DNA from: DATJHM01 sp035493895
GTDB lineage: Bacteria > Chloroflexota > Ktedonobacteria > Ktedonobacterales > Ktedonobacteraceae
Assembly (NCBI GenBank): GCA_035493895.1
Contig: DATJHM010000048.1
Location: 27,144 to 91,143 of the forward strand
Length of the DNA stretch: 64,000 bases
Direction: 5' to 3'
The notes beneath the pieces were generated by a model. That model was not told the origin of the DNA. It made no database searches and worked only from the letters and a program-made list of their open reading frames with translations. A program made the translations under genes and the position numbers. Below are positions 60,525 to 64,000 of this stretch, one piece after another (position 1 is the first letter of the stretch; each line of letters begins with the position of its first letter).

Positions 60525-61418
60525 CTACAAAAACAGCTTTTCAATGGGCGTGACCAGTATCCCCTGCGAACCCAATATGCGTAACTGCTCGATGATATTC
60601 CAGAAATCATCCTCCGGCACGGCAATGTGTACCGCGACCCATTCTGGATCGGCGGTGGGGAGCACCGTTGGCGAACGTAAACCGGTGCAAAGTTCGGTGA
60701 TGGCCGGAACGTTCTTCGTGGGCGCATTCATCATAATATATTTAAACGAGCGGGCGTTCATGACACCGCGAAAACGCATGAGCAGACTGTCGATCAAGGG
60801 GGCTTTGGTCTCATCCTGGACGGAGGCCGGGTGCGCAATGAGCAGCGATTGTGATTGCAAGACGGTTTTCAGGGGCACGAGATCGTTCAGCTTCAAACTG
60901 CTTCCTGTACTCACAAGATCAACGATGGCAGATGCGACGCCTAATGCGGGCGTAACCTCGACGCTGCCACTGATAGTGATGATATCGACGTCGATGTTCT
61001 GCTCTTCAAAAAACTTTTTGGTCGTGATGGGATAGGAGGTGGCGATTTTTCGTCCCGCAAGCTGCTGAATGTTCTCGATGCTGCTCTCGCGGGGAATTGC
61101 CACCGTCAGGGTGCAGTGTCCATAGTTCAGCGGGAGCAATTCTTCCACAACCTGCTGCGTCTCCACGACCAGATTTTTGCCCACGATGCCCAGATCGACC
61201 ACACCTTCACTCACATATTCGGGAATATCATCATCTCGCACAAATAGCACGGTCAATGGAAAATTACGGCAGCTACTGAAGAGACGCTGCTTGTACGCTT
61301 CAATGTGCAATCCTGCTGTATGCAGAAGCTCGAGGGTCGATTCTGTCAGACGCCCTTCTTTCTGGATGGCAAGTTTGACGTGTTCTTTTGGTAATTGCAA
61401 TGTGTTTGTACCTTTCAT
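60525..61418 (-). CDS. hisG: ATP phosphoribosyltransferase, long form with regulatory domain
   Basis: The 297-residue enzyme makes the first committed step of histidine synthesis, joining PRPP to ATP. The catalytic part has KLAIQKEGRLTESTLELL, VRDDDIPEYVSEGVVDLGIV, and SGSVEVTPALGVASAIVDLV followed by STGSSLKLNDL for PRPP binding. The C-terminal 75 residues form the ACT-like HisG_C domain that binds histidine (feedback). It therefore does not need HisZ. It is transcribed from a consensus promoter through a T-box leader. ATG 61418 has AAGGA ten bases upstream. No other his gene is in the window. Confidence 0.95.
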   Translation of the reverse strand: MKGTNTLQLPKEHVKLAIQKEGRLTESTLELLHTAGLHIEAYKQRLFSSCRNFPLTVLFVRDDDIPEYVSEGVVDLGIVGKNLVVETQQVVEELLPLNYGHCTLTVAIPRESSIENIQQLAGRKIATSYPITTKKFFEEQNIDVDIITISGSVEVTPALGVASAIVDLVSTGSSLKLNDLVPLKTVLQSQSLLIAHPASVQDETKAPLIDSLLMRFRGVMNARSFKYIMMNAPTKNVPAITELCTGLRSPTVLPTADPEWVAVHIAVPEDDFWNIIEQLRILGSQGILVTPIEKLFL

Positions 61419-61497
61419 AATTTTGTATTCCTTTTTGTTCGGGCTCAATACTCCAAGGTTGAATATCTCAGGTTTGTCTGTATTCACAAAAATAAAA

Positions 61498-61536
61498 AGC
61501 GCCTTCGTTCCTCTTCTACAGAGGAACGAAGGCGCT
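61498..61536 (-). terminator. Rho-independent terminator of the T-box leader
   Basis: AGCGCCTTCGTTCCTCT (61498-61514) pairs perfectly with 61520-61536, and on the minus strand a T-rich run (61497-61489) follows. It lies 70 bases before hisG inside the leader. Confidence 0.9.
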
Positions 61537-61831
61537 TCGCATAGCTCTGCCTCCGTGGTCCCATCCTCGTTCCTGTTTTGTGCAAACAGGCACTCAGTCC
61601 GACGGCCACCAGTCATGAGACGATGGATATCGGCGACCCCAACTGACGGGGGAGTCGGACCGGCGCGTTTATGCCCTTTTTTGTATCATGGGCTTTCTTA
61701 CGCGCAGCTCTCACGGTGTGTTCGTTCAGGGATCTGTGACCGGCTCTCATCTTCTCCGGCTCTCTGGACACATGATCTTCTGTCTACTCTTCCGCGATCC
61801 AGGCGCTTTTCTGTGTTTCTATTTTGTTGTT
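61498..61831 (-). ncRNA. histidine-type T-box riboswitch leader of hisG
   Basis: Read on the minus strand, the leader has the order expected of a T-box. A long stem I carries AGTAGA and AGAGAG-type conserved bulges (GAAGAGTAGACA and CCAGAGAGCCGG). The specifier region GAACACACC (near 61715-61723) can supply the His codon CAC. The conserved box GGATGGGACCACGG (61553-61566) compares with the consensus AGGGTGGNACCGCG, and the terminator at 61498-61536 can be replaced by the antiterminator (the box's flank CGTTCC/GGAACG is shared). Uncharged histidine tRNA would thus switch on hisG. The codon choice fits the gene; the stem I pairing was judged by eye. Confidence 0.82.
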
Positions 61832-61837
61832 GCTTTC

Positions 61838-61867
61838 ATTATAAAGAGCCTCGGATCATCCTGTCAA
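61838..61867 (-). promoter_or_regulatory. consensus sigma-A promoter of hisG
   Basis: On the minus strand TTGACA (61867-61862) and TATAAT (61843-61838) are both perfect, 18 bp apart. Transcription would start near 61831, immediately ahead of the T-box leader. Confidence 0.88.
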
Positions 61868-62240
61868 CAGAGAAATGGCGCAATCGTTATCATTTTTGTG
61901 TATAAAATTACCATACTGCGGTAGCAATATACGCTATTCCGGTACACGGAAGAACGCCGAATTCCCCTCTTTTCATTTGCTTGCCTTTGCTTATGTTTCT
62001 CGCAATTTAGGACCGCGATGAAGTTGTAGTAGGATTATCCGCCTATTGATTTCCATTCACAAGAGGTCTGTGATATAAGACAAGTGGTGTGGGCTGCTTA
62101 TGCCCTTACAACAGTTTTGTTGCATCTCTTACTATGCAAGATCTTTTTCTTTTTTGTATCTCTATTATGTGGGGCAAAATGCATTGTGGTTTGGAATGCT
62201 TGCTCGTCGTAAACAGAAAGGTATATTTAGGAAATCATTT

Positions 62241-63422
62241 ATGACAAATCGTATATCTCCGTTCTCAGATACTACAACGCAAGCACTTTCTTCATTGTTC
62301 GGTCAACATATGTCTCGTCGCACTGCCCTGGTGGGGCTGATGGGCCTGGTGCTTGCTGGCTGTGGATCACCTACCGGTGGTGATACAACCCGGACATCGC
62401 CCTCTCCAACTGCCCCGCCAGTTCAATCCACGCCACCGCCGACCCCGACCCCCGATGAGGCTACCCCGGAAACGGTCGATAATCCGGGAAGAACGTATGT
62501 GATTTTTAAGGGGCATCATGGCAATGTGAATGCAGTTGCCTGGTCGCCGGATAGCAAGTATATTGCCTCAGGTGGCAATGATAATCTGGTCCAGGTCTGG
62601 GATGCGACCTCTGGTACCCCTCTTATGGTGTATAAAGGCCATCCTGCCGCTGTCTTGAGCCTGACCTGGTCGCCGGATGGGGCCACGATTGCCTCGGGCG
62701 GGGGCGCTTATGGCGATAATAAAGATTATTCTGTGCGCGTCTGGACAGCTCTGACCGGCAAAGATTCGTTCACCTATGATGAACATAAGGGTGTGGTCAC
62801 GATCGTTCGCTGGTCTTATGATGGGCAGCATATTGCTTCTGCCAGTAGTGCTGAAACGTCGGTCCATGTCTGGGAGGCTCAGACGGGCAAAACGACGACA
62901 ACCTATAGCGGGAATGATGATTCCGTCTCCTCTCTGGCCTGGTCTCCTGATAGCAAATCCATTGTTTCGGGTGTTGCGACGCTGATGTCTGGCGTTATGC
63001 ATCCTACGGTGAAGATCTGGAAAAGTCTGTCGGGGGATGAGATCCTCACCTATCCGGGCCAGGGGGCCAATGCTCTGGCCTGGTCGCCGGATGGCAAGCT
63101 TATCGCTTCGACGAATAACGATAAAATTCAAATCTGGGACGCTGCCAGTGGCAAGGATCAAACAACGCTGCAAAGCGGGAATTCTGCGGTCTTAACGCTG
63201 GCCTGGTCTCCTGATGGCAAGTATCTTGTCTCGGGCGGCGGCAGTACGCAATCGGTCGGTAGCGACAATATTGCGCAGGTCTGGAATGTATCCACAAAAC
63301 AGGCTATTACGACGTATCGTAGCCATCAATTGCCGGTCAGTTCGGTCTCCTGGTCGCCGGATGGCACGCGTGTCGCCTCGGGTTCCTGGGATGGGGTAGT
63401 GCGTGTCTGGCAGGCGATTTAA
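62241..63422 (+). CDS. WD40-repeat lipoprotein
   Basis: The 393-residue protein has a twin-arginine-like signal (MSRRTALVGLMGLVLAGC) with lipobox LAGC, Cys41. A Thr/Pro-rich linker leads to a seven-bladed WD40 propeller (about 85-393): repeated units such as GHHGNVNAVAWSPDSKYIAS followed by VQVWDATSG. It is expected on the outer face of the membrane as a binding scaffold. ATG 62241 follows AGGA at eight bases; an earlier in-frame ATG at 62100 would bury the signal. The 370 bases before it hold no other gene. Confidence 0.9.
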   Translation: MTNRISPFSDTTTQALSSLFGQHMSRRTALVGLMGLVLAGCGSPTGGDTTRTSPSPTAPPVQSTPPPTPTPDEATPETVDNPGRTYVIFKGHHGNVNAVAWSPDSKYIASGGNDNLVQVWDATSGTPLMVYKGHPAAVLSLTWSPDGATIASGGGAYGDNKDYSVRVWTALTGKDSFTYDEHKGVVTIVRWSYDGQHIASASSAETSVHVWEAQTGKTTTTYSGNDDSVSSLAWSPDSKSIVSGVATLMSGVMHPTVKIWKSLSGDEILTYPGQGANALAWSPDGKLIASTNNDKIQIWDAASGKDQTTLQSGNSAVLTLAWSPDGKYLVSGGGSTQSVGSDNIAQVWNVSTKQAITTYRSHQLPVSSVSWSPDGTRVASGSWDGVVRVWQAI

Positions 63423-63626
63423 TACCCGATAAACAATCACTATAAGCGATAAATCGCAAAAACAGTAAAAGGCTCATTGCGTGAGGATCTATTCCACTCT
63501 ATGGGTCTTTTAATGTTTTTCTTTGCAGATTCTTACCTGAGAAATGCTCCTCTCTTGCATGCAAATGCGTCATAGATAAGAGTCCATATATAGATTGCTG
63601 AGGATTGTTATCCTGACGGAGACTTG

Positions 63627-64000
63627 ATGAGAGCCCATGTGCTGATTGTAGATGATGACCCACGTATCACCGATCTGCTTCGACGCGTGGTTGCATATGA
63701 GGGATACAGCGTTGCGATTGCTGCCAGTGGTGACGAGGCATTGCAGCGCACGCTGGAATGTGCTCCTGATATCATTATTCTGGATATCATGCTTCCCCGC
63801 CTGAACGGTCTCGATGTGGTGCAGCGGCTACGGGCCGCGGGGGATACTATGCCTATTCTGCTTTTGACTGCCCGCGATAGCGTCGCGGATCGCGTCAAGG
63901 GCCTGGAGGTCGGGGCCGATGATTATCTGGTGAAACCTTTTGCTCCTGAAGAACTGTTAGCGCGTCTGAAAGCCCTGTTGCGTAGAAACAAGAATGAGCG
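63627..64000 (+). CDS. response regulator, OmpR-type receiver domain, cut by window edge
   Basis: A frame of 124 residues is visible and continues off the right edge. It shows the receiver pattern VLIVDDDPRITDLLRRVV, the phospho-acceptor Asp in IIILDIMLPRLNGLDVV, Thr in LLLTARDSVADRVKGLEVGA and Lys in DDYLVKPFAPEELLARLKAL. GGAG lies six bases before ATG 63627. The linker LLRRNKNE suggests that a winged-helix output domain follows. Confidence 0.93.
   Translation, partial: MRAHVLIVDDDPRITDLLRRVVAYEGYSVAIAASGDEALQRTLECAPDIIILDIMLPRLNGLDVVQRLRAAGDTMPILLLTARDSVADRVKGLEVGADDYLVKPFAPEELLARLKALLRRNKNE

Overview
The window reads like a chromosomal segment of a Ktedonobacteria-type Chloroflexota. This is an inference from gene content; no rRNA or other phylogenetic marker is present. 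The signs are several Hanks-type Ser/Thr kinases (one with a zinc ribbon, one with an FHA domain), WD40 and HEAT sensor proteins, accessory genes for carbon monoxide or xanthine dehydrogenase, tandem MurJ paralogues, a histidine T-box leader, and intergenic spaces full of dispersed palindromic repeats. Most genes have purine-rich ribosome binding sites, and GTG and TTG starts are frequent.

Layout. 0-1.2 kb: C-terminal part of a RecB-like PD-(D/E)XK nuclease (minus), cut by the left edge. 1.2-2.6 kb: repeats without genes. 2.6-6.6 kb: secreted GH18 chitinase, ThiO-type glycine oxidase, acetate transporter. 7.1-9.9 kb: ECF sigma factor overlapping a HEAT/transmembrane/beta-propeller partner. 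10-13.7 kb: DinB-like protein, heme-type membrane protein, mannose-1-phosphate guanylyltransferase, fatty-acid desaturase. 14.1-19.7 kb: two tandem MurJ-type flippases and homoserine dehydrogenase. 19.7-20.2 kb: a MITE-like inverted repeat. 20.2-25.7 kb: small membrane protein, FHA pseudokinase, and a four-gene minus-strand operon (MoxR AAA+, VWA/CoxE-like, split XdhC).

25.9-32.8 kb: degenerate APH-fold protein, more repeats, a zinc-ribbon Ser/Thr kinase, an AsnC/Lrp regulator divergent from a histone-deacetylase-like enzyme, a LysR regulator, and a decayed FAD/NAD(P)-binding gene tail. 33-35.8 kb: a DUF2268 peptidase divergent from an eCIS-core (DUF4157) protein with a long, possibly ligase-fold C-terminal domain; this is the most unusual locus. 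36-43.7 kb: a sugar isomerase/epimerase and Gfo/Idh/MocA operon, then a complete ABC importer. 43.9-53 kb: LURP-one-like protein, HD-GYP phosphodiesterase, MgtC-like protein, orphan tyrosine recombinase, FrnE-like DsbA, a second pseudokinase, an ATP-grasp ligase with a small partner, and a repeat-rich zinc-ribbon membrane protein. 53-60.4 kb: Thr/Ser dehydratase, two further Gfo/Idh/MocA oxidoreductases, a multi-PAS histidine kinase and a ThuA-like protein. 60.5-64 kb: hisG behind a consensus promoter and T-box, a WD40 lipoprotein, and the start of an OmpR-type response regulator cut by the right edge.

Functional themes are polysaccharide and sugar catabolism (chitinase, isomerases, oxidoreductases, ThuA, ABC importer), cell-envelope building (MurJ pair, GDP-mannose synthesis, desaturase), and dense signalling (ECF sigma, kinases and pseudokinases, c-di-GMP turnover, two-component proteins). 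Short repeat families recur at 1.4-2.6, 16, 20, 22-23, 27, 44, 55 and 60 kb.
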